A stretch of DNA of 13,673 nucleotides, from the NCBI GenBank assembly GCA_007120815.1, contig SKMY01000066.1, forward strand, positions 1 to 13,673. Reading direction: 5' to 3'. The DNA comes from Syntrophomonadaceae bacterium (lineage in GTDB: Bacteria; Bacillota_D; Dethiobacteria; DTU022; UBA8154). Within the stretch, counting starts at the first letter, position 1; each line of letters opens with the position of its first letter. Positions 7,362 to 13,550 of this stretch are shown here, one piece after another. A model generated the notes under the pieces. The model made no database searches. It worked only from the letters and a program-made list of their open reading frames with translations, and was not told where the DNA came from. Position numbers and translations under genes: made by a program.

Positions 7362-7934
7362 ATGGCAGCTCAGGCCCAGTCAGGAACCGAGGTGGTTAAC
7401 GCGGGTACCTTTCACCGGCAGTTAAACACCCTGTCTACGGAAAACCAGTACGTGACCTTTCAAATCGAAGAGGAAGAATACGGGATCGATATCATGCTGG
7501 TCCAGGAGATCACCCGCTACAACAAACCGACCCGGGTATACAGCACCAACCCGGCCGTCAAAGGGGTGATCAACTTCCGGGGGAAGGTCATCCCCATCCT
7601 GGACATGCGCAGCACCTTTAACCTAAAGGAACAGGAATACGACCCTTTCACCGTGGTCATCGTCATCGAGCACAAAAACAAAACCATGGGCATGATCGTG
7701 GACCGGGTCTCCGATATCATGAGCTTTTCCAAGGAAGATGTCCAGGAAGTGGACCAGGAGTTCGCCAATGACATCAAAACAGAGCATGTAAAAGGCATGG
7801 CCAAAACAGGCGACCGGATCGTCATGCTCTTAGACCCGGATCTCATCATGAACTCCCAGGACTTCAAGCAGGTAAAGGACAACGGGGAAGGAAACGGATT
7901 GGGGCAAATAGAAAACAGCCAGGCAGAGGAATAA
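7362..7934 (+). CDS. cheW: CheW chemotaxis adaptor
   Basis: A 190-residue protein whose core (about 28-165) is a CheW domain, the SH3-like adaptor that links receptors to CheA. The hallmark is GVINFRGKVIPILDMR (68-83), equivalent to the NLRG segment of CheW proteins. A 27-residue N-terminal extension and an acidic, Asn/Gly-rich tail (168-190) flank the core. The start ATG has AAAGGAGGG (7347-7355) upstream. It is 15 nt downstream of the receptor gene and shares its high GC and codon preference, so the two are surely cotranscribed and probably work together. No cheA, cheR, cheB or cheY is in the window, so the pair must feed an array encoded elsewhere. A strong terminator follows. Confidence 0.96.
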   Translation: MAAQAQSGTEVVNAGTFHRQLNTLSTENQYVTFQIEEEEYGIDIMLVQEITRYNKPTRVYSTNPAVKGVINFRGKVIPILDMRSTFNLKEQEYDPFTVVIVIEHKNKTMGMIVDRVSDIMSFSKEDVQEVDQEFANDIKTEHVKGMAKTGDRIVMLLDPDLIMNSQDFKQVKDNGEGNGLGQIENSQAEE

Positions 7935-7968
7935 ATCTAATTCACGACAAAGAAATCAGCTAAAAAGC

Positions 7969-8018
7969 CGGGCAGGGAACCCTTGAAAAAGACAAGGGTC
8001 CCCTGCCCGTTTAATTTT
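7969..8018 (+). terminator. Strong, possibly bidirectional terminator after cheW
   Basis: A 17-bp stem (7969-7985 with 7993-8009, one A-C mismatch) around a 7-nt loop, followed by TTTAATTTT. On the minus strand the stem is followed by CTTTTT, so the element could also stop the convergent glycosyltransferase transcript. Confidence 0.92.
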
Positions 8019-8101
8019 AAGACAGGTATAGTTTGATAATATCCGGGTACAAACCATCGTATCGTTCGGTGTCACGAAGGACGTTTTCCCGTTAGCTTTC
8101 G

Positions 8102-8869
8102 CTAATTGCCCAGTGGGACAGGCTCTGTTAAAACAGCCTTTTCCGCTTCTTCCGGTGTAATATAATTAAGTTCTGCCATCCGATTTAAAACGATTTTTTG
8201 CCGGGCAATGGCCAGGGTCCACCCCCTGACCGGAGTATACGTGCTGGGAGATTGTACCAGACCGGCCAGCACAGCGGCTTCTGCCAGGGTCAAAGACGAA
8301 GCATCCTTGTTGAAGTACGCCCGGGCCGCCTGGTTCACCCCCCAGTTGCCATCGCCAAAGTATATTTGATTCAGGTACATTTCCATGATCTGATCCTTGG
8401 TGTACCTGCGTTCCAGCTGCAGGGCAATGCTGATCTCAGCCATTTTCCTTTCCATGGTACGCCGGTGATCGAGAAAAAGGTTTCTGGCAAGCTGCTGGGT
8501 AATGGTACTGCCGCCCTGGACCACCTCTCCGGACTGTATGTTGGCAAACATGGCCCGGAAAATGCCGATCAGATCAACACCGCGGTGCTGGTAAAAACGG
8601 CTGTCTTCAATGGCAATAAAAGCGTTTACCAGGTCTTCCGGTATTTTATCGAGGGGCACATATTCTATTCTACGCTGTTCGTAATCCAAAACCAGGCCGT
8701 TATTCACCCGGTGAATGCTGCTGCCTTCCAGGTAGAAAGGTTCTGGATTTTCCCAATCGATGGGTAAAAACCAGCCTGCGTGAAGCCCCCACCCGGTTAT
8801 TAGAGCCAGGAAAATAAAAGCAAGAATGAAACAAAACAGGTACCTGCGATATCGCTTTGAACGTGCCAC
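8102..8869 (-). CDS. Monofunctional peptidoglycan glycosyltransferase (GT51)
   Basis: A 255-residue membrane-anchored GT51 enzyme, which polymerises lipid II into glycan strands outside the membrane. The GTG start at 8869 has AGGAGGG (8876-8882) 6 nt upstream. A basic N-terminus (MARSKRYRRY) precedes one membrane segment at about 11-30. GT51 motifs in order: AIEDSRFYQHRGVD (86-99) with catalytic Glu88; VQGGSTITQQLARNLF (117-132); the RKMAEISIALQLE helix (141-153) with the second key acidic residue near E145; then YLNQIYFG (165-172). The protein ends soon after the glycosyltransferase fold and has no transpeptidase domain, so it is an MtgA/SgtB-like enzyme rather than a class A PBP fragment; the end is clean, with no frameshift seen. 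A palindromic repeat lies just upstream of its ribosome site. Confidence 0.95.
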   Translation of the reverse strand: MARSKRYRRYLFCFILAFIFLALITGWGLHAGWFLPIDWENPEPFYLEGSSIHRVNNGLVLDYEQRRIEYVPLDKIPEDLVNAFIAIEDSRFYQHRGVDLIGIFRAMFANIQSGEVVQGGSTITQQLARNLFLDHRRTMERKMAEISIALQLERRYTKDQIMEMYLNQIYFGDGNWGVNQAARAYFNKDASSLTLAEAAVLAGLVQSPSTYTPVRGWTLAIARQKIVLNRMAELNYITPEEAEKAVLTEPVPLGN

Positions 8870-8900
8870 GCTCCGCCCTCCTCACATCCCCTTCAGGCAA

Positions 8901-8995
8901 GGAAGCACGGGGACGGTTCTCTTGCTTCCTTTTTCCTGCTTTTTAAACCAACTAACAGCCCGGGAAGGAAGCAAGAGAACCGTCCCCGTGCTTCC
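8901..8995. repeat. Palindromic repeat, copy A (31-bp perfect arms)
   Basis: Perfect inverted repeat with arms at 8901-8931 and 8965-8995 around a 33-nt spacer. The arms carry GGAAGCACGGGGACGG and TTCTCTTGCTTCC. The 9-mer CGTGCTTCC at the right end is immediately repeated (8987-8995 and 8996-9004). It lies between the divergent glycosyltransferase and YolD-like genes and would fold in the 5' leader of the former if that is transcribed from beyond it. It belongs to the same family as copies at 10810-10896 and 12196-12284. Confidence 0.93.
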
Positions 8996-9004
8996 CGTGC
9001 TTCC

Positions 9005-9030
9005 TTTGGCCTCGTGCTTTCACGGCCAAA
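9005..9030. repeat. Short inverted repeat next to copy A
   Basis: TTTGGCC (9005-9011) and GGCCAAA (9024-9030) around a 12-nt loop. No T run follows on either strand. It may be part of the repeat unit or a separate operator-like site. Confidence 0.4.
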
Positions 9031-9107
9031 ACACAGTTGCTTATTATAGATAAACTCGCAAACTGGAAAAAGGTTACGGGGGGAGCACATTTTTCTAAAA
9101 GAAATAG

Positions 9108-9119
9108 GAACAAATGTTC
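9108..9119. promoter_or_regulatory. LexA (SOS) box
   Basis: GAACAAATGTTC is a perfect GAAC-N4-GTTC palindrome. With flanks it matches 12 of 14 positions of the Bacillus-type consensus CGAACRNRYGTTYC. It directly abuts the -35 hexamer (9120-9125) of the YolD-like gene, where bound LexA would block RNA polymerase. Confidence 0.8.
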
Positions 9120-9148
9120 TTGTCAGGGGCCCCGTTTTTTTTTATAAT
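9120..9148 (+). promoter_or_regulatory. Sigma-A promoter of the YolD-like gene
   Basis: TTGTCA (9120-9125), 17 nt, TATAAT (9143-9148): five of six and six of six matches with ideal spacing. It is the best promoter in the window and gives a leader of about 33 nt before the GTG at 9188. Confidence 0.85.
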
Positions 9149-9187
9149 ACCAGTGAGCCAACATAAAATCAATCCAGGAGAAAAAAA

Positions 9188-9538
9188 GTGAGCAAACGAA
9201 TCAACAATCAGTTTTTTTGCAGCAGCATGATGCTGCCGGAACACCGGGAAGAACTTGAAACCCTGAGCAAGGACAGGGAAAAAAAGCCCCCCCCGCCGGA
9301 ATGGGATGAACAGGCGCTCGAGCTTTGGGAGCGGTTGATTCAACAGTCATTAAAACAGGGAGAAAAGATAAAAATTACCATTTTTTTACATGACAGGTAT
9401 CTTGAGGTGGTGGGAGTTGTACAGCGCCTGGATGCCTCCCGGGGTCGTTTAGGCATAAAGACGGCAGCGGGCTGCAAGGTGCTTGAATTGAAAACCATTT
9501 GTGCCGTGGAAACCGCAAACGGATCTTTCCCTGGATAG
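9188..9538 (+). CDS. YolD-like protein
   Basis: A 116-residue protein with the YolD-like pattern: an N-terminal SSMMLPEHREEL motif (12-23), a proline-rich linker (KKPPPPEWDE, 32-41), an amphipathic helix, then a small beta-rich domain (ITIFLHDRYLEVVGVVQRLD, 63-82, and RLGIKTAAG, 87-95). The GTG start has AGGAG (9176-9180) 7 nt upstream. In Bacillus, YolD-type genes are often paired with Y-family polymerases (UvrX/YqjW type) and are under LexA control; the molecular role is poorly defined. Here the LexA box and promoter support DNA-damage induction, but no polymerase gene follows. The next gene, 55 nt downstream, is an oxidoreductase that may be read from the same promoter. Confidence 0.85.
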   Translation: MSKRINNQFFCSSMMLPEHREELETLSKDREKKPPPPEWDEQALELWERLIQQSLKQGEKIKITIFLHDRYLEVVGVVQRLDASRGRLGIKTAAGCKVLELKTICAVETANGSFPG

Positions 9539-9593
9539 GCTGCGAATTATTGCAAATAATACGGATAAGAAAAAACGCCAGGGAGGAAATGAC

Positions 9594-10694
9594 ATGGTAC
9601 TAAACGTAGGGATCATCGGTGTAGGAATGGCCTTTGAAAAACTTCACTACCCGGCTTTCCAGGAACTGTCGGATAGATACCGGATAGCCGCTTTGTGCGA
9701 TGTGGACATAGAAAAAGCCCGCTACTGGGCAGGGATCCTGGGACTAAAGGATACCGATATTTTCAGCAATTACATGGAAATAGCCAGGAGAGAAGACATA
9801 GATGTGTTCGATATCATGGTGCCCATTCCCCTGAATTACAAGGTTACAGAAGATGTCGCCCGGGAAATCGCCGGTACGGGGAAGGGAATTATCTGTGAAA
9901 AACCCACCGCGGCCAACCTGGAGGATGCACGCGCCCACAGCGAACTACCCCGGCGCTTTGATGTGCCTATTATGATTGCAGAAAACTACCGGTACAACGA
10001 GGATACCAATATCATTCGTGATATGATTCGGAATGAAACCATTGGAAAAATTCATTATTTTATCCATAACCGGGTCATGGACTTTTTAGAAGACATGACA
10101 AAAGACAAGTTTCCGGCCCGCGAGTGGCGGCAGTACCCGGACTATCCGGGCGGGGCTTTTTTCGATTCGGGGATTCACGATCTAGCGGGCTTACGCCATG
10201 TATTTGGGCCCGTTACCAGCCTCCATGCCTTCGGCCGCCCCCAAAATTTTTCATTTTCCCCGTATTCCGTGGTCAACACGAACATACAGTTCCAAAGCGG
10301 TGTAACCGGTCAGTTTTCCTTTTTTTGTGCAGGGAAAGAAGCCCAGGCCCCTTTCGTGGGGACGCGAATTTTCGGAACCGAGGGGATGATCTACCTGGAG
10401 AGCCGGGACTGCGGGGTGATAAACGTGGCATACAACGACGGGAAACGAGAAGAGATTGCCTTCACGCCCCAAAGGGGTTATTACAATGAGCTGTTAAATA
10501 TACACAACGCCCTGGAAGGTTTGGAGCCTTTGTTTGTTACTCCCGAGGTTTGTTACGGTGACACTAAGATGGCCCTGGACATTTTAAAGTCCATTGAAGA
10601 GGGCACGGTGATTTCTCCTGTTGATGGGGAAGAGGCCGGGGATACAAGTGGCAGGTTGCGTGAGAAAACCGATCATTCATTTATTATCCGGTAA
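9594..10694 (+). CDS. Gfo/Idh/MocA-family NAD(P)-dependent oxidoreductase
   Basis: A 366-residue protein with an N-terminal Rossmann domain (GIIGVGMAFEKLHYPA, 6-21) and the C-terminal Gfo/Idh/MocA alpha-beta domain. Family signatures are the CEKPTAAN segment (101-108), with Lys103 of the conserved EKP, and GGAFFDSGIHDLAG (186-199), with the Asp191/His195 catalytic pair. Members oxidise or reduce sugars, inositols and related polyols using NAD(P)(H). The substrate cannot be read from sequence, and no sugar operon surrounds it. I chose the ATG at 9594 because AGGGAGGA lies just upstream and the Rossmann strand begins at residue 3; the frame remains open upstream to 9501 but that part overlaps the YolD-like gene. 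The C-terminal 25 residues are polar and low in complexity. Confidence 0.9.
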   Translation: MVLNVGIIGVGMAFEKLHYPAFQELSDRYRIAALCDVDIEKARYWAGILGLKDTDIFSNYMEIARREDIDVFDIMVPIPLNYKVTEDVAREIAGTGKGIICEKPTAANLEDARAHSELPRRFDVPIMIAENYRYNEDTNIIRDMIRNETIGKIHYFIHNRVMDFLEDMTKDKFPAREWRQYPDYPGGAFFDSGIHDLAGLRHVFGPVTSLHAFGRPQNFSFSPYSVVNTNIQFQSGVTGQFSFFCAGKEAQAPFVGTRIFGTEGMIYLESRDCGVINVAYNDGKREEIAFTPQRGYYNELLNIHNALEGLEPLFVTPEVCYGDTKMALDILKSIEEGTVISPVDGEEAGDTSGRLREKTDHSFIIR

Positions 10695-10809
10695 GTTCCG
10701 TGGAGCAGGAATCACGCGCCGTTTAAAGCAACCAATAAAATGCTTGAGTTTGCCTTGTGGGACAAGTTTTCTGTTACTTCTCAGCCGACATACATATTGC
10801 GCTTAGATC

Positions 10810-10896
10810 GGGAAGCAGGGGACCGTTCTGTCGCTTTTCCATTTTTTTACGGCACGCTTCGCTGCGGAAACGCCAGAACCACCCCCGATGCTTCCC
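10810..10896. repeat. Palindromic repeat, copy B (imperfect)
   Basis: Arms at about 10810-10840 and 10866-10896 share GGGAAGCA, the GGTTCT/AGAACC core and GGAAA-type ends, but with several mismatches and small indels. It lies between the oxidoreductase gene and hisC, and is a decayed relative of copy A. Confidence 0.8.
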
Positions 10897-10937
10897 TTCA
10901 AACAAGTGCTGGGCAGTTAATCAGTTACGTTTTCTTT

Positions 10938-10943
10938 TATAAT
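10938..10943 (+). promoter_or_regulatory. Candidate -10 for hisC
   Basis: Perfect TATAAT about 105 nt before the ATG of hisC, just downstream of repeat copy B. The sequence at -35 spacing (AGTTAA) is a weak match, so this is tentative. Confidence 0.35.
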
Positions 10944-11047
10944 TGAGATGAACCCGGGAAGGATTCGGCCCTGTGCCTGTCGAAAATGAAGGTCCATGCG
11001 TTAACCATTTAAAAACGTGTCACAAATCTAGGGAAAGGGCTGAAAGG

Positions 11048-12151
11048 ATGAAAAAGATTAGCAAACGTTCGTGTTTGGAAAAAATCACACCCTATGTACC
11101 GGGCAAACCTGTTGAGGAAGTGGAAAGGGAGCTGGGTATTTCCGGTGTCATTAAGATGGCCTCCAACGAAAACCCCCTGGGACCTTCCCCAAAAGGCATC
11201 AATGCACTAAAGGCGTATTTGACCCGGCTTAATTTTTACCCCGATGGAAACTGTTTTTATTTAAAAAAAGACCTGTCAGCCCGCCTGGGCCTGGACCCAA
11301 GCCAGATCACCTTTGGCAATGGTGCCGATGAACTGATTACCCTTGCCGGTACGGCTTACCTGGATCCCGGGGACGAGGTGGTTGTAGCCGATCCATCTTT
11401 CTCCGAATATGATTTTTGTGCCCGGCTGATGAATGCCGAGGTGGTTAAGGTTCCATTGAAACAGTACCGCCATGACTTAAATGCCATGCTGGAGGCGGTA
11501 ACAGAAAAGACCCGGATCGTATTTATTTGCAATCCCAACAACCCCACGGGTACCGTTGTTTTCCGACAGGAAATGGAATCCTTTCTGGAAAAGGTCCCTT
11601 CCCATGTGCTGGTTGTTATGGATGAGGCCTATTACGAGTATATCACCCATCGGGACTATCCCCAAAGCCTGGATTGGGTTAAACAGGGGTTTAACATGCT
11701 TACATTGAGGACATTTTCTAAAATATACGGCCTGGCCGGCTTGCGTATCGGATACGGTGTAGGCCCTGAAAAAGTCATTACCGACCTGAACACGGTCCGG
11801 GAGCCGTTTAACGTGAACGCCGCCGCCCAGGTTGCAGCCCGTGCTGCCTTATTGGATGAAGAATACGTCCGTGAGGTTCAACAGGTAAATGAACAGGGGA
11901 AGCGGTACCTCTATGGGGAGTTGGAGCGACTGGGGTTGTTCTATGTGCCTACCGAGGCCAACTTTATTTTTGTTAATACCGGGGTGGATTCCAGGGACCT
12001 TTTTCAAAGCCTGCTGCGCCAGGGCGTTATCGTTCGCACGGGAGATATTTTTGGCCACTCCCGGTTTATTCGTCTATCCATAGGCACGGAAGAGCAAAAC
12101 CGCCGTTTTGTTGAAGCCCTGGAAACGTCCCTGGCCGAACTGAGAAATTAA
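11048..12151 (+). CDS. hisC: Histidinol-phosphate aminotransferase (HisC-type, PLP class I/II)
   Basis: A 367-residue fold-type I aminotransferase that converts imidazole-acetol phosphate and glutamate to histidinol phosphate; HisC-family enzymes may also transaminate aromatic 2-keto acids. Motifs: MASNENPLGPSP (37-48), FGNGADELI (89-97), NPNNPTGT (162-169) with Asn165, DEAYYEY (192-198), and RTFSKIYGLAGLRIGYG (221-237) with PLP-binding Lys225 and the adjacent arginine. I chose the ATG at 11048, where the HisC fold begins. An in-frame GTG at 10973 would add 25 residues with no family match, although the ribosome site before 11048 (AAAGGG, about 8 nt) is only moderate. No other his gene is nearby, so it is an orphan, and the exact substrate (histidine versus Tyr/Phe route) is uncertain. 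Confidence 0.9.
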   Translation: MKKISKRSCLEKITPYVPGKPVEEVERELGISGVIKMASNENPLGPSPKGINALKAYLTRLNFYPDGNCFYLKKDLSARLGLDPSQITFGNGADELITLAGTAYLDPGDEVVVADPSFSEYDFCARLMNAEVVKVPLKQYRHDLNAMLEAVTEKTRIVFICNPNNPTGTVVFRQEMESFLEKVPSHVLVVMDEAYYEYITHRDYPQSLDWVKQGFNMLTLRTFSKIYGLAGLRIGYGVGPEKVITDLNTVREPFNVNAAAQVAARAALLDEEYVREVQQVNEQGKRYLYGELERLGLFYVPTEANFIFVNTGVDSRDLFQSLLRQGVIVRTGDIFGHSRFIRLSIGTEEQNRRFVEALETSLAELRN

Positions 12152-12195
12152 AAAAGACTCGTAACTGCCGATTGTTTTATTGCACACGTATTGTC

Positions 12196-12284
12196 GTGAA
12201 GCAGGGGGACAGTTCTGGCGCATTCCCCAGAAGTCGGTCCTCCGCTTCGCTCCGGAAGCGACAGAACCGTCCCCGCAGCTTCGC
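12196..12284. repeat. Palindromic repeat, copy C (imperfect)
   Basis: Arms at 12196-12226 and 12254-12284 with cores GGGGGACAGTTCTGGCG and GACAGAACCGTCCCC. An inner hairpin (CGCTTC-GCTCCG-GAAGCG) lies at about 12243-12260. The right arm and following sequence recur at 13440-13486. Confidence 0.85.
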
Positions 12285-12307
12285 TTAAAATAGCTCTGAG
12301 TAGTTAC
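12262..12307 (+). repeat. Direct repeat, left copy, flanking the PRC gene
   Basis: Begins CAGAACCGTCCCC and ends GAGTAGTTAC. Aligned with 13440-13486, I count 43 of 47 columns identical (three substitutions and one 1-nt gap), in the same orientation. The match continues about 20 nt past the palindrome arm. Confidence 0.88.
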
Positions 12308-12321
12308 AAAGACTCACTTAA

Positions 12322-12363
12322 AAAGCCCGGCGCACTCACTTTAAAGCAGGTGCTTCGGGCTTT
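12322..12363. terminator. Bidirectional terminator between hisC and the PRC gene
   Basis: AAAGCCCG (12322-12329) pairs with CGGGCTTT (12356-12363), with an inner GCAC/GTGC pair (12332-12335, 12350-12353). CTTTCTT follows on the plus strand and CTTTTTAAG on the minus strand, fitting the convergent arrangement of the two genes. Confidence 0.8.
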
Positions 12364-12398
12364 CTTGCACGTAATTCAGGTCACGTTCAACGTGATGC

Positions 12399-13406
12399 TT
12401 AACGGAAAATCCGGCTAATTTTATCCCCAATCACATTCAAGCTTTCTTCAATCTCTTCAGATACCACGGAAAAAAACAGCTGGGGGATTTTCCCTTGAAC
12501 TTCAGCGTTTTCAATGGTTTCATCAGAAATAACCTCCCCTTTGTGAACCAAAACATTGCCCTGGGGATCCCAAACAGAATAACTGGCTTTCTTGTTGCGA
12601 ACATACTGCTTCATTCGCTCCTTGGATTCCCGGGCCAGCTGCTGGCTTCCCCGGCTCACTTCTGCTTCAACCCGGCTCCAGGCTTCCTTTATTTTCTCAT
12701 ATCCATCATGGGGGGGCGTTTCCTGGCCCCGGGTTTCTTTATCCTTGTCATGCGTGGTTTCTTCATAGGGTTCATCCTGAAGCGGATCATCCTGAAAGAG
12801 TTCGTTCTGGATGTGCGCTTGCCGGGCTTCCGGGTTTTCAGAGACATCTTCAGGGTCTAGCGTTTCCTCCTCCTGCTTTGTTTCCTCCTCCAGTTTTGCT
12901 TCCTGCTTCCTGTTTTCCTCTACAAGGTAATGTGTAAAATTTGAATCGGCGATAATGTAGTCTTTTCCCAGGTTAAGAATTCCGTCGACGGTAAGAAACA
13001 CATCCATGTCGATGGGCTCTCTTCCTTTTATGTCGTGAAGCAGAAGGGATTCTATCTGGCCCGTCTGAGTGGAAAAAGTAAAATCCAAGATTTTAGCGAT
13101 GTAATTGCCTTCATTGCTGATGAGGCTTTTTCCAATAATCGAATAGTCCTTTAGTAGTTCCAGGTTTGGTGATATTTCAAGAGATTCCGCATCCATCTCT
13201 TTAATTGTAACGGCATCGCTGCCAATACTGTGTATGGCATTGAAATCAATAAACCGGTGCCTTCCTTTCAGAAACCCTTTTTCACCCACCAGGATACCTT
13301 CGATCTTTTTTTGTGCGGGATCAATCACAATATCCTGCACCCGCCCCTCCATGGAGCCATCTCCCAGGCTTATCACAGGAAACCCGCGGATCCTTTTGCT
13401 TTTCAT
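12399..13406 (-). CDS. PRC-barrel domain protein with acidic linker
   Basis: A 335-residue soluble protein. Residues 1-75 and about 85-160 each look like a PRC-barrel: KRIRGFPVISLGDGSMEGRV with DIVIDPAQKKIEGILV, then IGKSLISNEGNYIAKILDFT with TGQIESLLLHD. PRC barrels occur in photosynthetic reaction-centre H subunits, in RimM and in Clostridia/Bacillus sporulation-type proteins (YlmC/YmxH-like). A very acidic, Glu/Gln-rich linker (164-235) follows, then a helix (237-270) and a C-terminal module (KKASYSVWDPQGNVLVHKGEVIS and onward) that I do not recognise. The ATG at 13406 has GGCAGG (13415-13420) about 8 nt upstream. Near-identical direct repeats bracket the gene. Function is unknown; a structural or RNA/protein-binding role is only a guess. 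Confidence 0.85.
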   Translation of the reverse strand: MKSKRIRGFPVISLGDGSMEGRVQDIVIDPAQKKIEGILVGEKGFLKGRHRFIDFNAIHSIGSDAVTIKEMDAESLEISPNLELLKDYSIIGKSLISNEGNYIAKILDFTFSTQTGQIESLLLHDIKGREPIDMDVFLTVDGILNLGKDYIIADSNFTHYLVEENRKQEAKLEEETKQEEETLDPEDVSENPEARQAHIQNELFQDDPLQDEPYEETTHDKDKETRGQETPPHDGYEKIKEAWSRVEAEVSRGSQQLARESKERMKQYVRNKKASYSVWDPQGNVLVHKGEVISDETIENAEVQGKIPQLFFSVVSEEIEESLNVIGDKISRIFR

Positions 13407-13439
13407 CGGAACAACCTGCCTTTCATTTTATTATTTGTT

Positions 13440-13486
13440 CAGAACCGTTCCCGCAGCTTCGCTTACAAATAGCCCTGAGCAGTTAC
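13440..13486 (+). repeat. Direct repeat, right copy (half of the palindrome family), copy D
   Basis: CAGAACCGTTCCCGCAGC and following sequence, 43 of 47 columns identical to 12262-12307 and in the same orientation. Only one arm is present; no matching left arm is seen next to it. It falls in the probable 5' leader of the PRC gene. Confidence 0.88.
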
Positions 13487-13520
13487 TCTTATTTTATGTA
13501 GTATTTTCATTCTCGGGTAT

Positions 13521-13550
13521 ATTATAACAAAGAGCGATTCTTTTGCACAA
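13521..13550 (-). promoter_or_regulatory. Candidate promoter of the PRC gene
   Basis: On the minus strand, TTGTGC (13545-13550), 18 nt, TATAAT (13521-13526). The -10 is perfect and the -35 keeps TTG. It would give a leader of about 110 nt that includes repeat copy D. Confidence 0.45.

Noticed and set aside
7517..7882. Open frame antisense to cheW
   Set aside because: Shadow of the cheW codon pattern; Ser/Thr/Met-rich composition with no motif.
8198..8767. 189-codon frame opposite the glycosyltransferase
   Set aside because: The minus-strand frame has all GT51 motifs; the plus-strand translation has no recognisable feature.
8901..8995. Copy A as a CRISPR or as insertion-sequence ends
   Set aside because: There is one inverted pair, no regularly spaced direct repeats, and no transposase frame between or beside the arms.
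9501..9593. Upstream start for the oxidoreductase overlapping the YolD-like gene
   Set aside because: No ribosome site at 9501, and the Rossmann fold begins just after the ATG at 9594, which has AGGGAGGA.
10740..10946. Short frames between the oxidoreductase and hisC
   Set aside because: They run through palindrome copy B and have no family similarity or good ribosome sites.
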